From Promethearchaeota archaeon (GTDB taxonomy: Archaea; Asgardarchaeota; Lokiarchaeia; Sigyniarchaeales; SOKP01): a stretch of 14,034 nt of DNA. A program made the position numbers and the translations under genes. Position 1 is the stretch's first letter; every line of letters starts with the position of its first letter. The DNA is taken from NCBI GenBank assembly GCA_004524385.1, contig SDNM01000009.1, forward strand, positions 1 to 14,034, written 5' to 3'. The notes under the pieces are model-generated. The model saw only the letters and a program-made list of their open reading frames with translations, did not search any database and was not told the DNA's origin. Of the stretch, positions 7,358 through 12,898 are shown in pieces.

Positions 7358-7774
7358 TTAGGTTGGAGTAAATTGAATTATCAATGCAATGATAGAAAAT
7401 GAAACAATTAAAAAAGGAGCCACCATTAACGCAAAGACGAGCAATGCTCGTTTCATTCCAAGTCGGTGAAGAATATTTAAAATATTAAGTTCTATAAATA
7501 AAGCTAAAACTAAAAATATAATTATCAAAATTATTTCAGGACCTTGTTCCCCAAAAGCACCTGAGATACCCAATAATATCAATGGACTGCCAACAAAAAA
7601 GAACATTCCAACTTGAATTCCAAAACTTCCTAAAAGCCACTTAAATCCGGTTCTAGTTTCAGCTTTGCTAATCACTAATCCAATTTTTAATAAAATTAGC
7701 CCTACTATGAAAGCTATAACAATTACATAAATTATTACTATGACCCAGTATGGTCCACCATTTTGAAGTAACAT
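7358..7774 (-). CDS. Small membrane protein with four predicted helices
   Basis: The 138 residues hold four long hydrophobic stretches, about residues 9-33, 46-68, 79-98 and 107-134. The loops contain charged groups (KAETRTGFK after helix 1, HRLGMKR after helix 3), which by the positive-inside rule would face the cytoplasm, with both ends outside or near the membrane surface. I do not recognise a family and see no catalytic or metal-binding motif. There is no clear Shine-Dalgarno before the ATG, so the start rests on frame length. It runs convergent to pyrF and divergent from hdrA. The even membrane-protein composition makes it a likely real gene; function unknown. Confidence 0.65.
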   Translation of the reverse strand: MLLQNGGPYWVIVIIYVIVIAFIVGLILLKIGLVISKAETRTGFKWLLGSFGIQVGMFFFVGSPLILLGISGAFGEQGPEIILIIIFLVLALFIELNILNILHRLGMKRALLVFALMVAPFLIVSFSIIALIIQFTPT

Positions 7775-7904
7775 CCTACAAGTAATTCTTTAATAATTAG
7801 TACATTTTATTTTTAAATTTAATTTTATTTCTTGACTTATAAAACATATAAGCAAGATTTTTGATTTAAATTTATTTTTTCATAATTAGATATTTTAAAT
7901 TACA

Positions 7905-7918
7905 TTAAATATATTTAA
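7905..7918 (+). promoter_or_regulatory. Likely TATA box of the hdrA-vhuD operon
   Basis: TTAAATATATTTAA, a palindromic TATA-like element, lies about 70-80 bases upstream of the hdrA ATG. Transcription would start near 7935-7945, giving a leader of about 45 bases that contains AGGAGG (7948-7953). Assignment is by position and sequence only. Confidence 0.4.
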
Positions 7919-7986
7919 TCTTAATTAAAATAATTTACAACAATTTTAGGAGGAATAACTAAAAAATTAGAAAGGAATGATTTGCA

Positions 7987-9966
7987 ATGGTAGAAACTAA
8001 AAGCGATATTTCTAAAGATAACGAGGAAATTCGAATCTTCGTTGCTGTCTGTCAATGAGGGATAAATGTATCAGAAATTATTGACTGTACTGCTCTGGTA
8101 GAATTCTCAAAGGTGCTTCCGAATGTTGTTGAGGCCTCAGAATACATTAGTCTTTGCACAGAGCCGGGTGCTGAGTTTATAAAAGAAAAAATGATTGAAA
8201 ATAACGCTAATCGATTAGTTGTAGCATCGTGCACGCCGAAGACACACGAACCTGTCTTTAAAAGCGTATTAGAATCAATGAATATAGACCCATCATTTTT
8301 AGAGTTTGTAAATATCCGTGAACATTCAAGTTTTGTTCATCGAAATGATAAACCAGGTGCTCAGAAGGTTGCTGAAGATTTAATTCGGTCAGGAGTTGTG
8401 AGAGCTGCAGTTTTAGAACCAATTTTAATTAAAGAAGTTGATATAACTAAAAAAACATTAATAATTGGCGGCGGAGTCGCTGGTTTATCTGCTGGAATTG
8501 ATATAGCTGAACAAGGTTTTGAAGTTCACTTGGTTGAAAAAAGCCCTACAATTGGAGGAAAAATGGCTCAATTAGATCGTACATTCCCAACAGACGATTG
8601 TAGCATATGAATTCTTGGTCCAGTAATGCTTCAGTCTGCTAGAACTCCAGGACTCAATCTTTACACTTATAGTGAGCTAGAAGAAGTAGAAGGTTTTATT
8701 GGTAATTATAAAGTAAAAGTAAGAAAGAAGGCTCGATATGTTACTAATGATTGCAATGGATGCGGAGCTTGTTTTGAAGTATGTCCTGCGTTTGGAAATA
8801 ACGAATTTAACGAGGGAATGGACCCAAGAAAAGCAATATACGTCTCGTTTGCTCAAGCTGTTCCTTCTTTGGCACAAATTGATATGGATCGCTGTATAAG
8901 ATGTGAATTATGTACAAATGCGTGCGAACTTGAAGCAATAGATTTTAATCAAGAAGATGAAATTATCGAGCTAGAAGTTGGTTCAATTATAGTCGCTACA
9001 GGTTGGGATGAATACTTACCTGAAATCGGCTATTTAGGCTACAATGTATGCCGCAATGTGATCACTGAGTTAAAACTCGAAAGAATATTAGCACCGAATG
9101 GACCGACTGTAGGGCACCTTGTTAGACCATCTGACGGAAAACGACCCAAAAGAATTTTATTTATTCAATGCGTAGGATCACGAGATTTAAACAAAAATAC
9201 ATATTGTAGTGCTGGTGTCTGTTGTATGATTGCAATTAAAAATACGAAACTAATCAAACAACATTATCCAGATACAGAAATCGATGTTGCTTACATGGAT
9301 ATGCGGGCTGCTGGAAAAGATTACGAAGAATATTTTACAGCATCTAGAAAGGAAGGAATAAGATATATTAGAACAAACATATCTAAATTAAAAGAGGATC
9401 CTTTAACTGGTAATATCAAAGTCATAATGCAAAATACTTTAAGAGAATCCCTTGGACTAAAAGAAGTGGAATATGATTTAGTTGTTTTATCTGCTTCAAT
9501 GATGCCTGCTCAAGGAATTGGAAAAATCGAAAAAATGCTAAAACTTGAAACAAGCCAAGATGGATTCTTCAAAGAGTTTCATTCGAGATTAAATCCTATT
9601 GACACAAAAATACCTGGTATTGCGCTTGCAGGGGTTGCTCAAGGACCTAAATCGATCGCTGAATCTATTGCACATGGGAGAGCTGCAGCTTCGTCTTTAG
9701 CTAGGTTAATGTCTAAAGATAAGTATCGTATACTCTTAATTCGAGCAACTGTTGATAAAGAAAAGTGTGCTAAATGCGGTTTATGTGAATTGAACTGCCC
9801 TTACGGAGCAATTACTATAAATGATGATGGTGCTGAAGTAAACGAGATACTATGTAGAGGATGTGGATCATGCTTAGCAAACTGTCCTTCTGAGGCTATA
9901 ACCCTTAGGTATTATCGAGAACCTCAATATGAAAAACAAATAGATGCAATATTAGAAGAGATTTAG
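7987..9966 (+). CDS. hdrA: Heterodisulfide reductase subunit A, selenoprotein with two UGA-encoded Sec
   Basis: The frame runs from ATG 7987 to TAG 9964 with in-frame TGA at 8056-8058 (residue 24) and 8608-8610 (residue 208), giving 659 residues, a normal HdrA length. Both TGA replace Cys positions usual in HdrA: CQ-U-GINV for the N-terminal CxCG motif, and DDCSI-U-ILGP for the CxxCxL segment after the FAD site. Other marks: C57 and ASCTPKTHEP (C82), the FAD loop GGGVAGLSAG (from 161), ferredoxin-type cysteines 256/259/262/266 and 303/306/309/313, QCVGSRD and the Cys pair 412-413, and two C-terminal ferredoxin motifs 594-604 and 623-633. HdrA is the flavin subunit that bifurcates electrons between ferredoxin and the HdrBC/MvhD branches. 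AAAGG lies 11 bases before the ATG; a stop at 7978 excludes upstream starts. vhuD follows after 4 bases. Perfect similarity across both TGA argues against a pseudogene. Confidence 0.95.
8056..8058 (+). other. hdrA: UGA selenocysteine codon 1 of hdrA
   Basis: The TGA stands in GTC TGT CAA TGA GGG ATA, read V-C-Q-U-G-I. HdrA proteins usually have Cys here (CxCGxNI type). The frame continues unbroken and HdrA-like on both sides. Confidence 0.93.
8608..8610 (+). other. hdrA: UGA selenocysteine codon 2 of hdrA
   Basis: The TGA stands between D-D-C-S-I and I-L-G-P. This is the Cys position after the FAD site in HdrA, where Sec is already known in some methanogens and Lokiarchaeota. Downstream sequence remains HdrA-like for 450 residues. 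Confidence 0.95.
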
Positions 9967-9970
9967 AGAG

Positions 9971-10453
9971 GTGTTAAAAATAACGATAAATAATGATAGA
10001 AAGATTCTGGCTTTTTTATGCTGGAAATGAGGTTATGGCGCCGGAGACATGGCTGGAACAATTCGAGCCCAATATCCTGCAACAATCAGACCCATAAGAA
10101 TCAATTGTACTGGAAGAGTAACACCTAGTCTAATCATGCGAGCAATTGGAAAAGGCGCTGATGGTGTAATGATTGCTGGATGATACAGAGGTGAGTGTGA
10201 TTATGAAACCGGAAATTTAGTTGCTGAAAGAAATGTAGAATATGTAAAGAATATCTTAAAGACAACTGGAATATCACCTGAAAGAATTCAAATGGTTCAC
10301 TGTAGTGCAGCTGAAGGGCAAATATTTCAAAACGAAGTAATTAGGATTTCAGAAATAATTGAAAATTTAGGCAGCAACCCTTTGAAAGAGTTTTTATCTT
10401 CACATCCTGAAGCTAAGGATTCTGAAAAAGATAAAAAAAATAAAACCGAATAG
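9971..10453 (+). CDS. vhuD: F420-non-reducing hydrogenase delta subunit VhuD/MvhD, selenoprotein with two Sec
   Basis: No conventional frame covers this gene because TGA occurs at 10028-10030 (residue 20) and 10181-10183 (residue 71). Read through, it gives 160 residues, a usual VhuD/MvhD length. The first Sec is in FLCWK-U-GYGAGDMAG, then YPATIRPIRINCTGRVTP with C46, GADGVMIAG-U-YRGECDYETGN with C76, and AERNVEYVKNIL. In MvhD these Cys positions bind a [2Fe-2S] cluster and link hydrogenase or formate dehydrogenase to HdrA; in VhuD of methanogens both TGA positions are also Sec. Start: GTG 9971, with GAGAGG just before it and only 4 bases after the hdrA stop, so translation is probably coupled. 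The last ~15 residues are charged (SEKDKKNKTE). The stop TAG at 10451 overlaps the base of the SECIS candidate. Confidence 0.95.
10028..10030 (+). other. vhuD: UGA selenocysteine codon 1 of vhuD
   Basis: TGC TGG AAA TGA GGT reads C-W-K-U-G. The matching position in MvhD is Cys and in methanogen VhuD is Sec. Reading through is needed to reach the rest of the conserved domain. Confidence 0.94.
10181..10183 (+). other. vhuD: UGA selenocysteine codon 2 of vhuD
   Basis: GCT GGA TGA TAC AGA GGT reads A-G-U-Y-R-G, aligned with the G-C/U-H-x-G-D-C motif of MvhD/VhuD. The following GECDYETGN is conserved. Confidence 0.94.
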
Positions 10454-10512
10454 AATGAATATCCAATAAAAATTCTAGATTGGATATGACTGACCCGTAG
10501 CATGGGATTCGG
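10446..10512 (+). ncRNA. Candidate SECIS element, eukaryote-like, in the vhuD 3' UTR
   Basis: A 9-bp perfect stem, ATATCCAAT (10459-10467) with ATTGGATAT (10479-10487), closes an 11-base loop that starts AAAAA (10468-10472). Directly before the stem is ATGA (10455-10458) and directly after it is GA (10488-10489). That is the eukaryotic SECIS layout: AUGA and GA forming tandem sheared G.A pairs at the foot of a helix, and unpaired A residues on the 5' side of the apical loop. The helix is a little shorter than the eukaryotic norm of about 11-13 bp. A lower stem can form from CCGAAT (10446-10451) with ATTCGG (10507-10512), with a small side hairpin CCC/GGG (10494-10506) between. Eukaryote-like SECIS elements are known for Lokiarchaeota. 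It would serve vhuD and, since hdrA lacks a 3' UTR, probably hdrA too. Pairing was done by eye. Confidence 0.75.
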
Positions 10513-10551
10513 AAAAAATAACATTAATTTGAATTAATTAAAATAAGGATT

Positions 10552-10677
10552 TTGTGTCCTGAAGCTCAGGATTCATGGGAATATCTAAAAACAATGTCAG
10601 ATACATTAGATTCATACAAAGTCAAACATTATAATTTGAATTCCTTATTTAATATATTGATGGCGATGGCGTGATCT
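10552..10677 (+). pseudogene. Possible tail fragment of a duplicated vhuD-like gene
   Basis: From TTG 10552 the frame reads CPEAQDSWEYLKTMSDTLDS and continues to a TGA stop at 10672-10674. Bases 10557-10574 match 10405-10422 inside the vhuD tail at 17 of 18 positions, and both encode PEA-K/Q-DS in frame. The segment looks codon-like but has no ATG and no recognised family. It may be the end of a lost vhuD paralogue or simply a local duplication. The last 40 bases overlap the convergent zinc-ribbon gene. Confidence 0.25.
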
Positions 10678-10952
10678 TCTTCATCTAAGTCTTTTAAATC
10701 CATAGACTGATTATATTCAATAAAAAGCTCCCTTGTATTTTTTTCTTTGTTTTTATTTTTTAATTCTGTTCCACATTTTTGACAAAATTTGCGAAATCCA
10801 CGATTTTTTGAATAACATATAGGGCAAGTAATTATCATACTTTTCTTTTTAAAATCTTCTACCAAATTCTCAAAACGTTCTCTATAGTATTCTTTTGGAC
10901 TTTTACCACTTAAATTCTCAATTCCAGTTATCCAATCTATTTTTGTTGCCAT
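10629..10952 (-). CDS. Small zinc-ribbon protein, 107 residues
   Basis: A single zinc ribbon is seen in the middle: C43-P-I-C46 and C57-Q-K-C60-G, the CxxC...CxxCG knuckle pair common in small archaeal proteins. The N-terminal 40 residues are helical and charged (KSPKEYYRERFENLVEDFKK), the C-terminal part is acidic (MDLKDLDEEDHAIAINILNK). No membrane segment or enzyme motif. GAGGTG lies about 10 bases before the ATG and supports the start. It is 47 bases downstream of another small zinc-ribbon gene on the same strand, so the pair is probably one transcript. Possible roles are nucleic-acid or protein binding; I do not recognise the family. Confidence 0.7.
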   Translation of the reverse strand: MATKIDWITGIENLSGKSPKEYYRERFENLVEDFKKKSMIITCPICYSKNRGFRKFCQKCGTELKNKNKEKNTRELFIEYNQSMDLKDLDEEDHAIAINILNKEFKL

Positions 10953-10999
10953 AGCATTTTTTCACCTCAACTAAATACAAATAAAAAAATCAATTTCTG

Positions 11000-11158
11000 T
11001 TAAATTTTACTTTCTTTTTTTGTTTTAATAGAGTTCTTTAGTAGATCTACACCGCAATAAGAACAGATATTATGCTCATTTTCTTTAAATTCAGATAATA
11101 AGGATCCACAATAAAAACAAGATCTAACCTTATTTTTATTTACTTTAATATTTATCAC
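11000..11158 (-). CDS. Tiny double-CxxC zinc-ribbon protein, 52 residues
   Basis: From GTG 11158 the minus strand reads 52 residues to a TAA at 11000. It contains C14-F-Y-C17-G and C32-S-Y-C35-G-V-D-L-L, a full rubredoxin-like zinc ribbon of the archaeal "zinc-ribbon domain" type, with basic ends (MINIKVNKNKVR and KTKKESK). The frame has no ATG; GTG is the first usable codon, with AGG overlapping it. It is followed at 47 bases by the 107-residue zinc-ribbon gene, so the two may be co-transcribed. The spaced Cys pairs make chance unlikely. Function unknown; a nucleic-acid-binding or cofactor role is only a guess. Confidence 0.6.
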   Translation of the reverse strand: MINIKVNKNKVRSCFYCGSLLSEFKENEHNICSYCGVDLLKNSIKTKKESKI

Positions 11159-11282
11159 CTATATGTAAATAATAAAATCTTTAATTAGATAAAAGAGATT
11201 TAGAAATTTAAATAATCTGTAGTCCAATTCTTGTCTAAATCTATAAATATAAAAGATATACTTAATTAATATAAGTATTTTC

Positions 11283-11316
11283 ACTCAAATAATTTTAAAA
11301 TATAAAATTTTTGAGT
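11283..11316. repeat. Inverted repeat, about 14 bp per arm
   Basis: ACTCAAATAATTTTA (11283-11297) pairs with TAAAATTTTTGAGT (11303-11316) over 14 bp with one bulged base and a 5-base loop AAATA. It sits mid-spacer between divergent genes. It could be a regulator site or a transcript-end hairpin. Confidence 0.5.
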
Positions 11317-11335
11317 AAAAACTTATTAAGTTTTT
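11317..11335. repeat. Inverted repeat, 8 bp per arm
   Basis: AAAAACTT-ATT-AAGTTTTT is a perfect 8-bp palindrome with a 3-base loop, directly abutting the larger inverted repeat. Confidence 0.45.
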
Positions 11336-11463
11336 ATTAATGGTTAGAACTTAAGAAATCTTATATCTTATTAGATAATAATATCAGATTATCAATAAGG
11401 TCGACTGAGTAGAATAATAAACCTAATAAAAAAGACCAAAAATTTACGCTTTCACACTAAAAA

Positions 11464-11475
11464 TTTTATATAATT
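11464..11475 (+). promoter_or_regulatory. Possible TATA box of the TPR gene
   Basis: TTTTATATAATT lies about 57-68 bases before the ATG at 11532; transcription would start near 11495, at the ACACTAA hairpin. Weak because the region is A/T-rich. Confidence 0.3.
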
Positions 11476-11494
11476 ATTTTAATTCATAATTTTA

Positions 11495-11511
11495 ACACTA
11501 AAGATTAGTGT
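11495..11511. promoter_or_regulatory. Palindrome ACACTAA-AGA-TTAGTGT upstream of the TPR gene
   Basis: A perfect 7-bp inverted repeat with a 3-base centre, 20 bases before the ATG. The half-site ACACTAA also occurs at 11454-11460, 41 bases upstream, so the two flank the putative TATA box. This would suit a repressor or activator site; inference only. Confidence 0.35.
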
Positions 11512-11531
11512 AAAACTTATAAGTATTTAAT

Positions 11532-12842
11532 ATGCCTAAAGATCCTCTTATAGAAGCTGAAAAAAAGTTTAATAAAGCAGAGTTGTTTTTTAATGCTGAT
11601 CAATTTAAAAAAGCGGGAAAATTATTCAATTCCGCAGCAGATTCATTTTTTAAACAAAAAGAATATAACTCAGCAAGGGAATGTTATAATAATGCGGCAA
11701 GTTCTTATATTCATTTAAAAAGATACAGCCTCGCAATTGGAGCCTTAAGAAACGCAGGTGATTGTTCTTTATTTATTAACGAATACTCCGATGCGAATAG
11801 ATTTTTCAAGAAAGTTATTAATTACCTACCTGATTATAAGAAAACTGCCGATCGTGATTATCTTTACATCCTATTTTCATCCTTATCGTATTTATGTTTA
11901 TTTGTTGAAGGTAAACAAGACCAAGGATTAGATTTTATTAAACAAATAAAAAAAAACGTAGATAGTGGATTTTTTAAGGAATCTCCAACCATTAGTCTTG
12001 TAAAGAATTTAACAATAGCGGTTCGAGATAAAAACAAAGATTATCTTGATAAGGTCATAGAGAGTTTTAAAAAATATGATTTTCATATAGCTGAAGAAAA
12101 ACTTTTAAGAGAAGTATTAGTGGCAGCTAAATCAATTATCTCTTTAGAGATAAAATTAAGCCTTGACAAAGAACAATACACTACTAAGGATATAATAAAT
12201 TTAAAAATAGATGTAAATACACAACCTTTATTAGCGATTTCTCAAAATTCTTTTTATAATTATAATATTGAGAGAATAAAAATTACGAACATAGGTTTAA
12301 ACCTTTCTGAAAATATTATTGCTCAAAAAAAACCTAATCTACCAGTAACAATAAATGCTGGTGAGAGTTATGAGTTCGAAATTCTCTTAAAGTCCCACTT
12401 TCAAGTTGATGAGCCTTTTATTGGCCCTATTTCTTTAAATTGCGAAATGGACGATAAATTCATGTTTTTGCTTCAAGAAAAAGAAGTCATAAAACCAAAT
12501 ATAATATCTCCTCCTCCTTCATTAGATATTTCTATAAAAAATCTGAGACCTCCGCTAATCGGTAAAACATTTCCGTTAGAAATCTTAATCAAGAATAGTA
12601 GTCAGGGAGATGCGCTCGAATTTAATATTAATATTGAGTTCCCTAAAGAACTTAAAATAATGAGAGGTACAACTAAAAAGCAAGTATATTCTCTTAGTTC
12701 AAATGATAATATAACATGGGAAATTAATCTTAAACCTCTTGAAGCAGGGGATTATATTATAAAAATGGATCTAAGTTTTAAAGACCCAGATCAAAATTTA
12801 ATTGAAGAAGAAAAAACATTTCCATTTTCAATAAAATTATAA
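11532..12842 (+). CDS. SNAP-like TPR protein with two C-terminal beta-sandwich domains
   Basis: The first ~100 residues are TPR-like helical hairpins: AEKKFNKAELFFNADQFKKA, NSAADSFFKQKEYNSARECY, NNAASSYIHLKRYSLAIGAL, RNAGDCSLFINEYSDANRFF. The repeated A-A-xx-F/Y spacing and the N-A-A-x-S and N-A-G-D-x-S turns resemble the alpha/gamma-SNAP solenoid. Helices continue to about residue 200. Residues ~203-315 (SLEIKLSLDKEQYTTKDIIN...) and ~328-436 (SLDISIKNLRPPLIGKTFPL... to FPFSIKL) each look like an Ig-type beta-sandwich, joined by a PPP linker. There is no signal peptide or transmembrane segment, so the protein is cytosolic, unlike most archaeal Ig-domain proteins. Solenoid plus beta-sandwich tail recalls eukaryotic trafficking subunits (adaptin ears, TRAPPC9/10/11); homology is not shown here. 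ATG 11532 has no Shine-Dalgarno. Domain calls are by pattern only. Confidence 0.75.
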   Translation: MPKDPLIEAEKKFNKAELFFNADQFKKAGKLFNSAADSFFKQKEYNSARECYNNAASSYIHLKRYSLAIGALRNAGDCSLFINEYSDANRFFKKVINYLPDYKKTADRDYLYILFSSLSYLCLFVEGKQDQGLDFIKQIKKNVDSGFFKESPTISLVKNLTIAVRDKNKDYLDKVIESFKKYDFHIAEEKLLREVLVAAKSIISLEIKLSLDKEQYTTKDIINLKIDVNTQPLLAISQNSFYNYNIERIKITNIGLNLSENIIAQKKPNLPVTINAGESYEFEILLKSHFQVDEPFIGPISLNCEMDDKFMFLLQEKEVIKPNIISPPPSLDISIKNLRPPLIGKTFPLEILIKNSSQGDALEFNINIEFPKELKIMRGTTKKQVYSLSSNDNITWEINLKPLEAGDYIIKMDLSFKDPDQNLIEEEKTFPFSIKL

Positions 12843-12846
12843 GTGA

Positions 12847-12853
12847 TTTTTTT
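12847..12853 (+). terminator. T-run after the TPR gene
   Basis: TTTTTTT begins 5 bases after the stop codon of the TPR gene. Archaeal RNA polymerase stops at such T-tracts, so this probably ends or weakens transcription before the AMP phosphorylase gene. Confidence 0.4.
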
Positions 12854-12883
12854 CTTATATCTCTAGTTCTTAAAAATATAATA

Positions 12884-12889
12884 AAAGGT
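12884..12889 (+). promoter_or_regulatory. Ribosome binding site of the AMP phosphorylase, deciding its start
   Basis: AAAGGT lies with its GG 10 bases before ATC 12899 but only 3 bases before the out-of-frame ATG 12892. The spacing therefore favours initiation at or near ATC 12899, where the conserved N-terminus begins. Confidence 0.4.
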
Positions 12890-12898
12890 CGATGATAA

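Larger units (their letters stand above)
11159..11531. other. Gene-free divergent spacer, 373 bases
   Basis: No coding frame, tRNA or CRISPR repeat is apparent. It is very A/T-rich and separates the minus-strand zinc-ribbon pair from the plus-strand TPR gene, so it must hold both promoters. It contains three clear inverted repeats (11283-11316, 11317-11335 and 11495-11511) and a TATA-like stretch at 11464-11475. Confidence 0.6.

Noticed and set aside
8056..8610. Reading hdrA as a pseudogene broken by two nonsense codons
   Set aside because: Sequence on both sides of each TGA remains fully HdrA-like, both TGA fall on Cys columns, and the neighbouring vhuD shows the same pattern with a SECIS candidate after it.
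8677..8877. Minus-strand frame within hdrA
   Set aside because: Antisense to conserved ferredoxin-type cysteines; no protein-like features.
10327..10524. Minus-strand frame covering the vhuD tail and SECIS candidate
   Set aside because: It is antisense to vhuD and the hairpin, with a low-complexity hydrophobic product.
10557..10574. TCCTGA-AGC... TCAGGA hairpin as a second SECIS
   Set aside because: The stem is 6 bp with a 3-base loop and lacks ATGA/GA feet and unpaired loop A residues; it is better explained as part of the vhuD-tail repeat.
11159..11531. tRNA, small RNA gene or CRISPR in the long spacer
   Set aside because: No cloverleaf, no GC-rich island and no regularly spaced repeats; only A/T-rich inverted repeats.
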